From Alteromonas australica (GTDB lineage Bacteria > Pseudomonadota > Gammaproteobacteria > Enterobacterales > Alteromonadaceae): a DNA stretch of 64,000 nt. Where the stretch lies: positions 2,728,001-2,792,000 of the forward strand of contig NZ_CP008849.1 in assembly GCF_000730385.1 (NCBI RefSeq). The letters are read 5' to 3'. Of the stretch, positions 19,463 to 29,232 are shown one piece after another (position 1 is the stretch's first letter; the number at the start of each line of letters is the position of its first letter). The notes beneath the pieces were generated by a model. It was given only the letters and a program-made list of their open reading frames with translations. It ran no database searches and was not told where the DNA came from. The translations under genes and the position numbers were made by a program.

Positions 19463-19599
19463 AAGTCCTCATTGGCACTAATTAATTGCGGCTAATTATT
19501 TCATAGTTAATAAGCTACGCATAGATGCAAGATAACAAGGGCATGTGCCTTTCATCTTTAATCGCTTCTTGTTTCTACTCAACGTAAGCACTCAATAAC

Positions 19600-19621
19600 T
19601 AGGTATATGATCACATACCTA
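19600..19621. promoter_or_regulatory. 22-bp near-perfect palindrome upstream of the first PEP-CTERM gene
   Basis: Centred on TGATCA with arms TAGGTAT / ATACCTA and a single mismatched pair. It lies in the divergent pssA/PEP-CTERM intergenic region, about 120 bp before the PEP-CTERM start. A dimeric regulator's operator is plausible. Confidence 0.45.
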
Positions 19622-19743
19622 CATACGCACACCTTTCAGGTAGGATCGTTAATACCATGTTGAAGTTCGCGAGCGGAAATAATAAAAGTTTGCCGCCATC
19701 GCTTGAACTACACCTTTTAACGAATAGCAAAAGGTTTAGTCGT

Positions 19744-20631
19744 ATGAAAATGTCTCGTTTACCTAATTTTATATTAAAAGCCGTGTTACCAACGCTGCTT
19801 TTGATTGCAGTCGGCTCTGCCCATGCCGGCAAAAACCAAAGTAATTACTCAGATTACAATGCCTGTCTAAGTAATAGCGGTAGTCAAAGCGACTGTGACA
19901 GTGCGCTTGGGGAATCGGTGTACAACTTAGTGTCGGAAGACGTGTACGTGTCGACGAGTAGCCAGTATTCAGATATCTCTATCGATGATGTAAACATTTC
20001 CATTTCAGCCTGGTCAGATACGGTTGGTACCTATAATGATGACGTGGTCACTTCTGCTTATGTTGTAGACTTAGGCAGTTACGGGTACGGCGTATACAAT
20101 AAAGATGCTGAAATGGACGGTTCTAGCCCCGATCATGCTATTGATAGTTACAATACTGTTAGCCGAAATGTTGATTATGATTTCGACTTTGTACTCCTTT
20201 CTTTTTCAGAGTCGGTTACGTTAACGGGCGCAGGATTCTCGTGGGTAGGGAAAACCGACAACACCCAATTATCTATCGCTGCGTTAGATGATTTATCTGG
20301 GTTAGTTTCTGGCGAACAAACATGGTCAAATATTGTTGAAGGCGCACTCACTGCAGGCTCGTATGATATTGAAAGCTATGAATCGATTGATATTGCGCAG
20401 TTTGAAGAGACCGAAACCGCACAGTATTGGCTCGTTGGAGCATACAATTCAGTGTTTGGTGAATTAGACAGCAATATGTTTGACGACGCATTTAAACTTG
20501 CAAGTATAGGTTTTGAAAAAGCATCTGATACGCCGGGAAATTCCAATCCCACTGAGGTCAGTGAGCCAAATACACTTGGTGCATTTTTAGCCGTCGGTCT
20601 AATCGTCGCGTGGCGCCGTAAGAATAAATGA
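19744..20631 (+). CDS. PEP-CTERM (exosortase-dependent) surface protein, copy 1
   Basis: 295 residues from the ATG at 19744, chosen because a clean signal peptide starts there (MKMSRLPNFILKAVLPTLLL, cleavage after AHA); an ATG at 19657 would add 29 residues in front of it. The body is Ser/Asp-rich and beta-type. The C-terminus has the sorting signal VSEPNTL, a hydrophobic span and WRRKNK, the form removed by exosortase. It shares AWSDT, SFSE-VTL, YWLVGAYN and FKLAS with the next gene, so the two are tandem paralogues. They resemble the exosortase-dependent surface proteins called XDP1 (recalled, not checked). Confidence 0.85.
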   Translation: MKMSRLPNFILKAVLPTLLLIAVGSAHAGKNQSNYSDYNACLSNSGSQSDCDSALGESVYNLVSEDVYVSTSSQYSDISIDDVNISISAWSDTVGTYNDDVVTSAYVVDLGSYGYGVYNKDAEMDGSSPDHAIDSYNTVSRNVDYDFDFVLLSFSESVTLTGAGFSWVGKTDNTQLSIAALDDLSGLVSGEQTWSNIVEGALTAGSYDIESYESIDIAQFEETETAQYWLVGAYNSVFGELDSNMFDDAFKLASIGFEKASDTPGNSNPTEVSEPNTLGAFLAVGLIVAWRRKNK

Positions 20632-20739
20632 TCTTAATGTAGACTATAGGGGTAAACAAAGCGTAAACCAATGTCAGGTTTTTTTACCCCGCTCCCAACC
20701 TAACACCAAATTCCCTTTATAATTCATGCATATAAAAAG

Positions 20740-20755
20740 TGGCACACATAGTGCT
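20740..20755 (+). promoter_or_regulatory. Sigma-54 (RpoN) -24/-12 promoter
   Basis: TGGCACACATAGTGCT fits TGGCAC-N5-TTGCW with GG and GC 10 nt apart. It lies about 48 bp before the start of the second PEP-CTERM gene. PEP-CTERM genes elsewhere are driven by RpoN with the PrsK/PrsR pair. Confidence 0.7.
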
Positions 20756-20802
20756 TACTCCATTTATTAATTGTTGTATTAGTAGATGTGAGTTCGTTGT
20801 TT

Positions 20803-21714
20803 ATGAAATGTTTGTCGATTATTGCACTAAGTCTGTCCTACTTACTTGCTACAACGCCAGCGCTTGCTGGGGGCGGCGGTAGCGGAAGTAGTAACGATTC
20901 AGGCTCTGCCACAGGCGATAGCGCACTAGACGAACATGTGTACGACCTATATTCAGACGGCTCTACCAATATTAATTATACCCTTGATGCAACTACTTCA
21001 AACATCGTTATTGATGGTACAACGGTTACTGTGGGCGTTACTGCTTGGTCGGATACCCAAAATATCTCTAACGACGGTGTTAATAACGACGATAACGAAG
21101 TTGTTAAGTACTCACAATTAAATGGGTACAGCTACAACGGTGATTACGGATTCGGCCTGGTCAACTCAAATGACAACGATTCTCACACCCTAGATAACTT
21201 CTCAGGTGGTGACGATTTCGATATGGTGTTGTTCTCATTCAGTGAGGAAGTCACCTTATCTGCCGCGTCGTTTACGTATTTACAAGGCTACGACACTGAC
21301 AAACAGGTGTCAGTGGTTGGACTTAGTGATATTTCGTTGTTTGAGAATCACGCATCGAACGAATTCAGTTGGGCAGATGTTGCCTCTGGTGTAGGTACGG
21401 TGGTGTCTGATGGTCACTTTACTATTTCATCAAATATATCTTCACATGGTTCCCATGGCGATTTCACTAGTGACTTTACAGAATTAAGCGCTGCAAAATA
21501 CTGGTTAGTAGGCGCTTACAATATTTACTTTGATGACAGCAGCACAAGTTATCAAGGCTCTGGATTCAAGCTTGCTTCTCTTAGTATAACCACTGGCGGT
21601 ACAGATGTTGTTAGCCCGCCTAATGAAGTTAGCGAGCCAGCCCCCATTGCCCTTTTACTTACGGGTTTTGGATTGATGGCTTGGCGACGTAAGCAAATTC
21701 GTCAAACAGTTTAA
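20803..21714 (+). CDS. PEP-CTERM (exosortase-dependent) surface protein, copy 2
   Basis: 303 residues from the ATG at 20803 (GTGAG about 10 nt upstream); a GTG at 20788 would add five residues. The signal peptide MKCLSIIALSLSYLLATTPA ends ALA. A Gly/Ser/Asp-rich low-complexity start (GGGGSGSSNDSG) leads into a domain paralogous to the previous gene. The C-terminus is NEVSEPAPIALLLTGFGLMA followed by WRRK, a PEP-CTERM signal. It is exported and probably cell-surface or exopolysaccharide associated. The sigma-54 promoter upstream and the terminator at 21744 make it a single-gene unit. Confidence 0.87.
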   Translation: MKCLSIIALSLSYLLATTPALAGGGGSGSSNDSGSATGDSALDEHVYDLYSDGSTNINYTLDATTSNIVIDGTTVTVGVTAWSDTQNISNDGVNNDDNEVVKYSQLNGYSYNGDYGFGLVNSNDNDSHTLDNFSGGDDFDMVLFSFSEEVTLSAASFTYLQGYDTDKQVSVVGLSDISLFENHASNEFSWADVASGVGTVVSDGHFTISSNISSHGSHGDFTSDFTELSAAKYWLVGAYNIYFDDSSTSYQGSGFKLASLSITTGGTDVVSPPNEVSEPAPIALLLTGFGLMAWRRKQIRQTV

Positions 21715-21743
21715 AAATTAAGTAAAAACACGTATCTTATAAA

Positions 21744-21765
21744 GGTGGCTCAGGCCGCCTTTTTT
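21744..21765 (+). terminator. Terminator after PEP-CTERM copy 2
   Basis: GGTGGC-TCAG-GCCGCC followed by TTTTTT. It ends just before the prsT leader. Confidence 0.8.
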
Positions 21766-21793
21766 ATTGGTGTTCAGTGGGATAGTTGTACTT

Positions 21794-24601
21794 ATGCTAG
21801 GATTGAAAAAATTGGGATTGGTTAAAAGTGCGATCATTGGCACTCTGCTATTGGGGGCCAGCTTCAATAGTTTAGCCACCACTTCGGAAGATTACGAGAA
21901 AGCGCTTCGCGCTTACAATGTCAGCGAGTACGATGAAGCCTATATTCACTTAAAAAATAGCTTACAAAAAGACCCCGAAAACCTCGCAGCAAAAATTTTG
22001 ATGGGCAGGATCCTGCTGATTAACGGCTACCTTGTTGCCGCAGAACAAGAATTTACCGAAGCCCTTTCTATGGGTGCTGATATCAACCTGCTGGCCGAAC
22101 CCTTAGGGAATACTTGGCTATTTCTTAATAAATACAAAGATATCACCGAATTTAATCAAACAGAAAAATTAAGTGGCGAGAACAAACGCGATTGGTTGCA
22201 AATTACGGCCACGGCTTGTGTGCGGTTAGAAGATTTATTTTGTGCTAAGAGTGAATACTCAAAAATCCTAAATGACTACCCAACTCATGTGCCAGCGATG
22301 AATGGATTAGCCTCTATTGCGCTTCAACAAGATAACCCGGATTTGGCGCGCAATTATATTAACCGCGCAGAAGCCATCGATAGCGAAAATGCCATAACGT
22401 GGCGTCTGAAAGGACAATTGGCCTACTTAGAAGGCGACACGCAATCGGCCACCGAATTTCTTCAACAAGCGCTTACGTTTAACCGGGAAGATCCCATTGC
22501 TCTGCGAAACCTCGTGGATTTGTACCTTCAGGCAAAAGACTACGATAGAGCTAGGCTTTTTGTGGCTGAGATTATTGAAGATACACCAAACGACCCTTTA
22601 GCCATTCTATTGAATAGCTGGCTAGAAAGTAGGCAGGCAGAGGAAATCATTGATAATGAGAAACTAGAGCAACTGAATGAGTTTATGGCACAACTCTCTC
22701 CTGAACTCATAGCATCTCAACCTATGTTGCTTTATATCAGCGGGTTAACAAACTTTTTTAACAACAATATGGAAAAGGCAGCAAAGGATTTCAGTTCGTA
22801 CTTGCAGCAAGAAAGCGATGATATTCAAGCAGTCATGATGTTGTCGCAAGTGTATCTCGCCACACAACAGTATAAACAAGCCCTTATTTTGCTAGAAAAG
22901 CATCAAACTGCGCTATTAGAAAACCCTGAGTCTGCGTTAATACTAGGCGATTTGTTCATCCGTCAGAACAAAGCATTTAAAGCTGAACGCTTACTGCAAC
23001 GCTTAGAACTTCGTTACCCAGACAACCCCAAGCTTCAGCTATTTAAAATAAAACTGATGGCAGCAAGAGGAAAGCAACAAGAAGCCTTAGCCATTTTGGA
23101 CAATAGCTTCGAGCAAAACAAAGGCAATTCTTCATTTTTGTTTGCCTATTCACTCATGCATCTACAAGCTCAAGATTTCGAAAAATCGCTACTTGGCGCA
23201 CGGCTATTAACAGAAATGTTCCCAGATGAAGCTGAAGTTTATAACCTTCAAGCAGGAATACTGATTCGTCAGGGCAAGCTTGAAGAGGCAAAACAGGCGA
23301 TAGAAAAAGCCCTATCGTTAAACCCCACCCTTTTTCCCGCAAAATTTAACTTAGCTGCCACCTACAGCCGCCTTGGCGATATCGATAGGTCAAATACCTT
23401 AGTGGAAGAATTACTCACGCTGTCTCCACAGCATATTGAGACACTACTACTAAAAGCCTTCAATGCCTCAAGGCTAGGGCAAAATAACGAGGCTAAACAG
23501 CTGTATCTCGATATTCTCGTGATAAGCCCAGCCAACGTAGCAGCGCGCCAGCGGTTAGTGACCATGTATCAAAACGAAGGGGACCTATCCACTGCACTCT
23601 ACCATTTAGACAGATTGCTGAAAGATAACTTTGATAACCCTGACTACTTACTCGATAAAGCCTCAATTCAAATTAGCATGCGGCTACAAAATGAAGCGCA
23701 GAAAACCCTCAACATTGTGCAAAACTTCATTGCAGGTGACGCACCGCGTTTGGTTAAGTTCAGTAACTTAAACTTGCAGTTGGGTAACGATGAACAGGCA
23801 TTAGACGCTATTCGCGAGGCCCAGAAATCGGCCCCTAATAGTAACTTTATTGCACTTTCAAGGGTACGCCTGCTGCTTCAACTTGATAAGCTGTCAGAAG
23901 CAGAAGTCTTGTTAAACACATTGGCTGGAAAGCAACAGGATAACCCTAATTATTGGCACCTAAAGGGGCAGTGGTTATCTGCTACCGACAAAGATGATGA
24001 AGCGATAGACGCTTACCGAAAAGCCATAGCGTTAGATCCTCGTTACGCTCAGCCCTTTATCGCCTTATATAACTACGCGCTGCAAGCCTCTTACGTTGAC
24101 GTTTTTATATCAGAAGCCAGAGCCATCTCACAGTCAGACCCGTCGAATTTGCTTGCAAGGAACTTGTTAGCCCAGTACCTGTTTTTCACCCGCAACTTTG
24201 ACGAAGCCATGCCCATGTACGCCGCATTAGTGGAAGAGCCGAATTTGCTTAATCCAGCGCAAGCGTATAATCGGTTAGCGATTATGGCACTGGAAGACTC
24301 TTTAGAAGACGCTGCGGCCTATATTACTAAAGCGTATGCGTTATCACCCACAAGTCCAGACGTACTGGATACCTATGGCTGGGTTAAAGCGCAGCAAGGT
24401 GCCTATGAAGAAAGCTTGAAACTGCTACGCGATGCCTTTTCACGTAACGCTAAAAACCCCAATATTCGCTATCACCTTGGCTATACCCTCGCGAAAATGG
24501 GCCGAATAGAAGAAGCCAAAGAAGAATTAGACTTTGCAGTGAATATTGAACGGCCATTTTTTATGCGCCCACAAGCTCAAGCATTACTTGATAGTTTATA
24601 A
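21794..24601 (+). CDS. prsT: XrtA/PEP-CTERM system TPR-repeat protein PrsT
   Basis: About 935 residues from the ATG at 21794 (a TTG at 21767 would add nine). A signal peptide (about 1-30, KSAIIGTLLLGASFNSLA) is followed almost entirely by TPR repeats, for example YEKALRAYNVSEYDEAYIHL at the start and YRKAIALDPRYAQPF near residue 760. Length and architecture match PrsT, a periplasmic or outer-membrane-associated TPR protein encoded with exosortase A and exopolysaccharide genes. Its neighbours are two PEP-CTERM substrates. The exosortase itself is not in the window. Confidence 0.85.
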   Translation: MLGLKKLGLVKSAIIGTLLLGASFNSLATTSEDYEKALRAYNVSEYDEAYIHLKNSLQKDPENLAAKILMGRILLINGYLVAAEQEFTEALSMGADINLLAEPLGNTWLFLNKYKDITEFNQTEKLSGENKRDWLQITATACVRLEDLFCAKSEYSKILNDYPTHVPAMNGLASIALQQDNPDLARNYINRAEAIDSENAITWRLKGQLAYLEGDTQSATEFLQQALTFNREDPIALRNLVDLYLQAKDYDRARLFVAEIIEDTPNDPLAILLNSWLESRQAEEIIDNEKLEQLNEFMAQLSPELIASQPMLLYISGLTNFFNNNMEKAAKDFSSYLQQESDDIQAVMMLSQVYLATQQYKQALILLEKHQTALLENPESALILGDLFIRQNKAFKAERLLQRLELRYPDNPKLQLFKIKLMAARGKQQEALAILDNSFEQNKGNSSFLFAYSLMHLQAQDFEKSLLGARLLTEMFPDEAEVYNLQAGILIRQGKLEEAKQAIEKALSLNPTLFPAKFNLAATYSRLGDIDRSNTLVEELLTLSPQHIETLLLKAFNASRLGQNNEAKQLYLDILVISPANVAARQRLVTMYQNEGDLSTALYHLDRLLKDNFDNPDYLLDKASIQISMRLQNEAQKTLNIVQNFIAGDAPRLVKFSNLNLQLGNDEQALDAIREAQKSAPNSNFIALSRVRLLLQLDKLSEAEVLLNTLAGKQQDNPNYWHLKGQWLSATDKDDEAIDAYRKAIALDPRYAQPFIALYNYALQASYVDVFISEARAISQSDPSNLLARNLLAQYLFFTRNFDEAMPMYAALVEEPNLLNPAQAYNRLAIMALEDSLEDAAAYITKAYALSPTSPDVLDTYGWVKAQQGAYEESLKLLRDAFSRNAKNPNIRYHLGYTLAKMGRIEEAKEELDFAVNIERPFFMRPQAQALLDSL

Positions 24602-24604
24602 ACA

Positions 24605-24633
24605 AAAAAGGCCTTCAAAATGAAGGCCTTTTT
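24605..24633. terminator. Bidirectional terminator between prsT and clpB
   Basis: Stem AAAAAGGCCTTCA / TGAAGGCCTTTTT (24605-24617 / 24621-24633) with an AAA loop; T-runs on both strands serve the convergent genes. Confidence 0.92.
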
Positions 24634-24662
24634 CATTATATGACAGCTTCACCTGGTAAGGT

Positions 24663-27239
24663 CTATTGATTTAAGACCGTTAATTCGTCTCCATCAACAT
24701 CAATGCGTATGGTGGATTCAGGCAATAAATGCCCCGCTAGCAGCTGTTGCGCCAAGGGGTTTTCAATATGTACTTGAATAGCCCGTTTAAGTGGCCGCGC
24801 GCCAAACACAGGGTCGAAACCCGCTTCGGCTAATTTATCCATAGCGGCTCCCGACAGTGTCAGTTTGTAGCCTTTGTCAGCTAACCGGGCGCGAAGGGAG
24901 GCCAATTGAATTTTAGCAATGGACTTAATTTGATCCTTACCCAAGGGATGAAATACAACAATGTCATCTACTCGGTTAATAAATTCGGGCCTAAAGTGTT
25001 GGCCTACCACTCCCATTACGGCATTTTTCATTTCGTCATACTGGCTTTCATTGTGCTTATCTTGAATCACATCAGAGCCAAGGTTTGATGTCATGATAAC
25101 CACGGTATTCTTAAAATCCACCGTTCTGCCTTGACCGTCAGTCAGCCTTCCATCGTCGAGGACTTGAAGCAAAATGTTAAACACATCTGGGTGTGCCTTT
25201 TCTACTTCATCTAGCAAAATAACCGAGTAAGGCTTTCTTCTTACCGCTTCCGTTAAATAGCCCCCTTCTTCGTAGCCAACATAACCTGGAGGCGCGCCGA
25301 CCAAACGCGCGACAGAATGCTTTTCCATAAACTCCGACATATCGATACGGATCATGGCATCTTCGGTATCAAACATGAAACCGGCTAACGCTTTACATAA
25401 CTCGGTTTTTCCCACACCGGTTGGGCCAAGAAACAAGAATGAACCAATCGGGCGGTTTGGATCTGCTAACCCTGCTCGGGAACGACGAATGGCATTTGAA
25501 ACCGACTGTACTGCTTCGCTTTGACCCACAACGCGTTTATGAAGCACATCCTCCATTTTAAGCAGCTTATCACGTTCTCCTTCCAACATTTTTGACACCG
25601 GAATACCCGTCCAGCGAGAGAGCACATCAGCAATTTCCACATCAGTCACTTTATTTTTCACCAACTGTGTTTCTACTGTTTCGCCTTCTGACGCCCTTTC
25701 CAACTTAGCTTCTAACTCAGGAATGCGTCCGTATTGCAATTCGGACATGCGATTTAAATCTGAAGCACGCCGCGCTATTTCCAAATCGAGTTTCGCTTGC
25801 TCTAGCTCAGACTTGATGGTTTGGGTGCCCTGCATCGCTTCTTTTTCTTTCAGCCATACCTTTTCCAGCTCGCCATATTTAGTTTCAGCTTGCTCACGTT
25901 CTAGCTCAATCATTTCAAGCCGCTTATGACTCGCATCGTCGGTTTCTTTCGCTAGTGCCTGCTCTTCCAGCTTCAATTGAATGATACGACGTTCTAACCG
26001 GTCCATATCCTCAGGCTTCGAGTCTATTTGTAAGCGTATGCTTGATGCCGCCTCGTCGATAAGATCAATAGCCTTATCCGGTAATTGACGGTCGCTAATA
26101 TATCTGTGTGACAAACTCGCTGCCGCCACTATCGCTGGGTCTGTAATATCCACCGAATGATGTAACTCGTAACGTTCTTTCAAACCACGCAAAATAGCGA
26201 TGGTGTCTTCTACGCTGGGCTCTTCTACTAAGACTTTTTGAAAGCGTCGCTCAAGTGCCGCATCCTTTTCAATATATTGACGATATTCGTCCAGCGTTGT
26301 TGCACCTACGCAGTGAAGCTCTCCTCGCGCCAATGCTGGCTTGAGCATATTACCGGCGTCCATCGCGCCATCGCCTTTGCCAGCGCCAACCATGGTGTGC
26401 AATTCGTCAACAAACAGAATCACCCTGCCTTCTTCTTTGGCCAGTTCGTTAAGCACCGCTTTTAACCGCTCTTCAAATTCACCACGGTATTTTGCACCGG
26501 CGACTAATGCCCCCATATCTAAAGATAAAACACGCTTATTTTTAAGTCCTTCAGGCACTTCACCATTAATAATTCTTTGAGCCAACCCTTCTACGATAGC
26601 CGTTTTACCTACCCCCGGTTCACCGATGAGCACAGGGTTATTTTTCGTTCTACGCTGTAACACTTGTACCGTACGACGTATTTCTTCATCACGGCCTATT
26701 ACCGGGTCTAATTTACCCTGCTCAGCTCGTTCAGTAAGGTCGGTGGTATACTTTTCCAACGCTTGGCGTACATCTTCAGCGTTAGGATCGGTGACCTTTT
26801 GCCCGCCGCGCATCTCGTCGATTGCGGTCTCAATCGCTTTTTGTGTGATATTGAGCTGTTTTAAGATTTGTCCAAGCTTACCGTTGTCCTGAAGCGCAGC
26901 CAGAACAAAAATCTCAGAGGTGATGTAATCATCTTTTCGTTGTTGGGTAATTTTGTCGCAAAGATTCAGTAAAATACCACTCTCTTTACTTAGTTGAATA
27001 TCTCCGCCAATACCCTCCACCCGCGGCAAACGTTCTATTGCTTCACTTAGCGCAGAGCGCAGTGCATTCACATTCACTTTGGCTTGGTCTAAAACAGGGC
27101 GTACAGAGCCACCTTGCTGATTCAGCATGGCAGACATCAAGTGTACTGGCTCTATATATTGGTGGTCTCGTCCTAGCGCCAACGATTGGGCATCAGAAAT
27201 AGCGAGTTGGAATTTGCTGGTAAATCTGTCTAAACGCAT
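24663..27239 (-). CDS. clpB: ATP-dependent disaggregase ClpB
   Basis: 858 residues, the standard length. The Clp N-domain (1-145) is followed by AAA-1 with Walker [10 protein letters not shown] near 205, a coiled-coil M-domain (about 400-530, rich in [22 protein letters not shown] heptads), AAA-2 with Walker [10 protein letters not shown] near 605, and a D2 small domain. With DnaK/DnaJ/GrpE it rescues aggregated proteins in the cytosol. A heat-shock sigma-32 type promoter lies upstream. No odd features seen. Confidence 0.98.
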   Translation of the reverse strand: MRLDRFTSKFQLAISDAQSLALGRDHQYIEPVHLMSAMLNQQGGSVRPVLDQAKVNVNALRSALSEAIERLPRVEGIGGDIQLSKESGILLNLCDKITQQRKDDYITSEIFVLAALQDNGKLGQILKQLNITQKAIETAIDEMRGGQKVTDPNAEDVRQALEKYTTDLTERAEQGKLDPVIGRDEEIRRTVQVLQRRTKNNPVLIGEPGVGKTAIVEGLAQRIINGEVPEGLKNKRVLSLDMGALVAGAKYRGEFEERLKAVLNELAKEEGRVILFVDELHTMVGAGKGDGAMDAGNMLKPALARGELHCVGATTLDEYRQYIEKDAALERRFQKVLVEEPSVEDTIAILRGLKERYELHHSVDITDPAIVAAASLSHRYISDRQLPDKAIDLIDEAASSIRLQIDSKPEDMDRLERRIIQLKLEEQALAKETDDASHKRLEMIELEREQAETKYGELEKVWLKEKEAMQGTQTIKSELEQAKLDLEIARRASDLNRMSELQYGRIPELEAKLERASEGETVETQLVKNKVTDVEIADVLSRWTGIPVSKMLEGERDKLLKMEDVLHKRVVGQSEAVQSVSNAIRRSRAGLADPNRPIGSFLFLGPTGVGKTELCKALAGFMFDTEDAMIRIDMSEFMEKHSVARLVGAPPGYVGYEEGGYLTEAVRRKPYSVILLDEVEKAHPDVFNILLQVLDDGRLTDGQGRTVDFKNTVVIMTSNLGSDVIQDKHNESQYDEMKNAVMGVVGQHFRPEFINRVDDIVVFHPLGKDQIKSIAKIQLASLRARLADKGYKLTLSGAAMDKLAEAGFDPVFGARPLKRAIQVHIENPLAQQLLAGHLLPESTIRIDVDGDELTVLNQ

Positions 27240-27278
27240 CGTTATACCCCGAAAAGATCTTCATTTCCTATATTCTAT

Positions 27279-27307
27279 TTATGGTATCTGATCAGGAACG
27301 ATTCAAG
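27279..27307 (-). promoter_or_regulatory. Candidate sigma-32 promoter of clpB
   Basis: Minus strand CTTGAAT (27301-27307), 14-nt spacer, TACCATAA (27279-27286). The -35 matches CTTGAAA in six of seven and the -10 keeps the CCAT core of CCCCATnT. Position about 40 bp before the clpB ATG. Confidence 0.6.
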
Positions 27308-27339
27308 TGGAAGATGAAAAAGTTACCCTCCCCTTTGAT

Positions 27340-28077
27340 TTAGCGCAAACCTATCACGCTTACAATACGTCCTGTAGGCGCATCTCCCGTGTGGGTAGCA
27401 CGGCGGTGAGAATAAAATTGCTGAGGGTTACAGTAGGTACACAACTGACTATTGAACACTGAGTGTACCCCTAAGGCTGCAAGTTGGTGCTGCGCAACCT
27501 GAGGTAAATCTAACTGAAATTTATTTGCCCGCTTTCCACTCACGACTGCTTTTGGTACACCTTGAAACTTGTGGGCCAGGGTTTCATCAACTTCGTAGCA
27601 TTGCTGGCATATGGCCGGCCCAATCCACGCTGTTAATTCGTGAGCAGGCGCATTAAATTCAGCAATGCATTGGCGAATAATGTTCGTATGAAGTCCTTTC
27701 CAACCCGCGTGAACTGCCGCGACTTGTCGTCCTTGTTTATCACAAAGCAAAACAGGCACACAGTCAGCTGTCATGACCGCACAAAAGTGCGCAGGGTGAC
27801 TGGAAATAGCGGCATCTGCAACGAGCGGCTCACCTTTAGGCGTCGATACATCGTTGAGATGAATAACGGTGTTACCATGAACTTGCTGCAGCCAAACAAT
27901 GTTATCGGCATGGGGTAAACGCTTGCGATTATTCGCCACTACTACAGGGTCATCCCCCACATGGTCGCCTACATTGCAATTTCCGTAGGTGCCCTTGCTA
28001 TCGCCTATTTTTCGGGTTGAACAATAGGCAATTACCCCTTCAGGGAGGGGCCAATCGGGAAGAATAACGCGACTCAT
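27340..28077 (-). CDS. pgeF: Peptidoglycan editing factor PgeF / YfiH family (DUF152)
   Basis: 245 residues, normal length. Conserved metal and catalytic motifs are VMTADCVPVLLCD, AAVHAGWKGL and IGPAICQQCYEV, and the C-terminus has CTYCN...FYSHRR. The family members are variously described as purine nucleoside phosphorylases, polyphenol oxidases or factors preventing misincorporation into peptidoglycan. It follows rluD by 5 nt, the usual rluD-pgeF-clpB order. Confidence 0.93.
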   Translation of the reverse strand: MSRVILPDWPLPEGVIAYCSTRKIGDSKGTYGNCNVGDHVGDDPVVVANNRKRLPHADNIVWLQQVHGNTVIHLNDVSTPKGEPLVADAAISSHPAHFCAVMTADCVPVLLCDKQGRQVAAVHAGWKGLHTNIIRQCIAEFNAPAHELTAWIGPAICQQCYEVDETLAHKFQGVPKAVVSGKRANKFQLDLPQVAQHQLAALGVHSVFNSQLCTYCNPQQFYSHRRATHTGDAPTGRIVSVIGLR

Positions 28078-28082
28078 TTTAT

Positions 28083-29063
28083 CTAGTCAAAATCTGGATT
28101 AGCGAGAGAGTCTTCCCTTACCGACGCTAATAAGTGCTGCATATCAGCGGGCAAAGGCGCTTTCCAAGTCATCCATTCTTCCGTTTCAGGGTGAAACAGT
28201 GACAGCTGTGCAGCATGAAGTGCCTGGCGTTGAAACCCTCTTAGAGTATCAATAAATTCATCCGACGCCCCTTTAGGAAGGCGAGGACGACCACCATAAA
28301 CAGGATCACCTAACAGTGGATGCTTTATGTAAGCCATATGCACACGGATTTGGTGAGTTCGACCTGTTTCAAGCTTAAGTCTCAGATGGGTATAAGCACG
28401 GAATTTTTCAATTACTCGATAATGGGTGGTGGCAGGTTTACCCATTTCTCTAACTGCCATATGAGTACGTTTGGTGGCATGCCTGCCAATGGGCGCATCT
28501 ACCACGCCACCCGCAACCATGGTTCCCAATGCAATAGCCTCATATTCCCGGCTCATCACTCTGTGTTGAAGTTGATCGACTAAGTGGGTTTGCGCTGGTA
28601 AGGTTTTCGCCACAACCATAAGCCCTGTCGTATCTTTATCCAGACGATGAACTATCCCTGCTCGAGGGACTTTATCAATGTCAGGAACATGATTTAACAA
28701 GGCATTCAGCACCGTGCCACTAGGATTACCGGCCCCAGGATGTACTACTAAGTCAGCGGGTTTATTGATAACAAGAATATGCTCGTCTTCATAAACGATA
28801 TCTAAAGCGATATCTTGCGGCTTGCTGGTAACTTGAATATCGATTTCCGCGTTAACGGTAACCCTTTCTTCAATCTGCATTTTGTGGCGAGGAACGGTAA
28901 TTACCTCGCCATCAACAGCAACATTCCCATCTTGAATCCAAGTTTTTAGCTTAGAACGAGAATATTCAGGGAACAAATCAGCCAAAACCTGATCTAACCG
29001 TAAGCCAAAGTGCTCGGGCCCGGTTGTTGCGTCTAATTGTATTGTGTTTTCCGACTGTGTCAT
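28083..29063 (-). CDS. rluD: 23S rRNA pseudouridine(1911/1915/1917) synthase
   Basis: 326 residues. An N-terminal S4 RNA-binding domain (about 18-80) is followed by the RluA-type catalytic domain with HRLDKDTTGLMVVAKT around residue 140, where the Asp is the nucleophile. It modifies helix 69 of 23S rRNA, which is important for ribosome function. It forms an operon with pgeF and is divergent from bamD, the conserved arrangement in gammaproteobacteria. Confidence 0.97.
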   Translation of the reverse strand: MTQSENTIQLDATTGPEHFGLRLDQVLADLFPEYSRSKLKTWIQDGNVAVDGEVITVPRHKMQIEERVTVNAEIDIQVTSKPQDIALDIVYEDEHILVINKPADLVVHPGAGNPSGTVLNALLNHVPDIDKVPRAGIVHRLDKDTTGLMVVAKTLPAQTHLVDQLQHRVMSREYEAIALGTMVAGGVVDAPIGRHATKRTHMAVREMGKPATTHYRVIEKFRAYTHLRLKLETGRTHQIRVHMAYIKHPLLGDPVYGGRPRLPKGASDEFIDTLRGFQRQALHAAQLSLFHPETEEWMTWKAPLPADMQHLLASVREDSLANPDFD

Positions 29064-29232
29064 AACACCAATGATTAAATGTAAAAAGGGTATTATAACA
29101 AGCTTTCTATCGGTACACTGCGTTGTTTATTAAATTGTATGGTTTTTCTCACCGCGAGTACGTTAGAATACAAAAAATACGAGCTTAGACAGCGAAGTCA
29201 TCCACACTGTTTAGCAGGAAACTAGAATTATT

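Noticed and set aside
19473-19490. TGGCACTAATTAATTGC as a sigma-54 promoter for PEP-CTERM copy 1
   Set aside because: GG and GC are 12 nt apart instead of 10, and the site is beside the pssA start, more than 250 bp from the PEP-CTERM gene.
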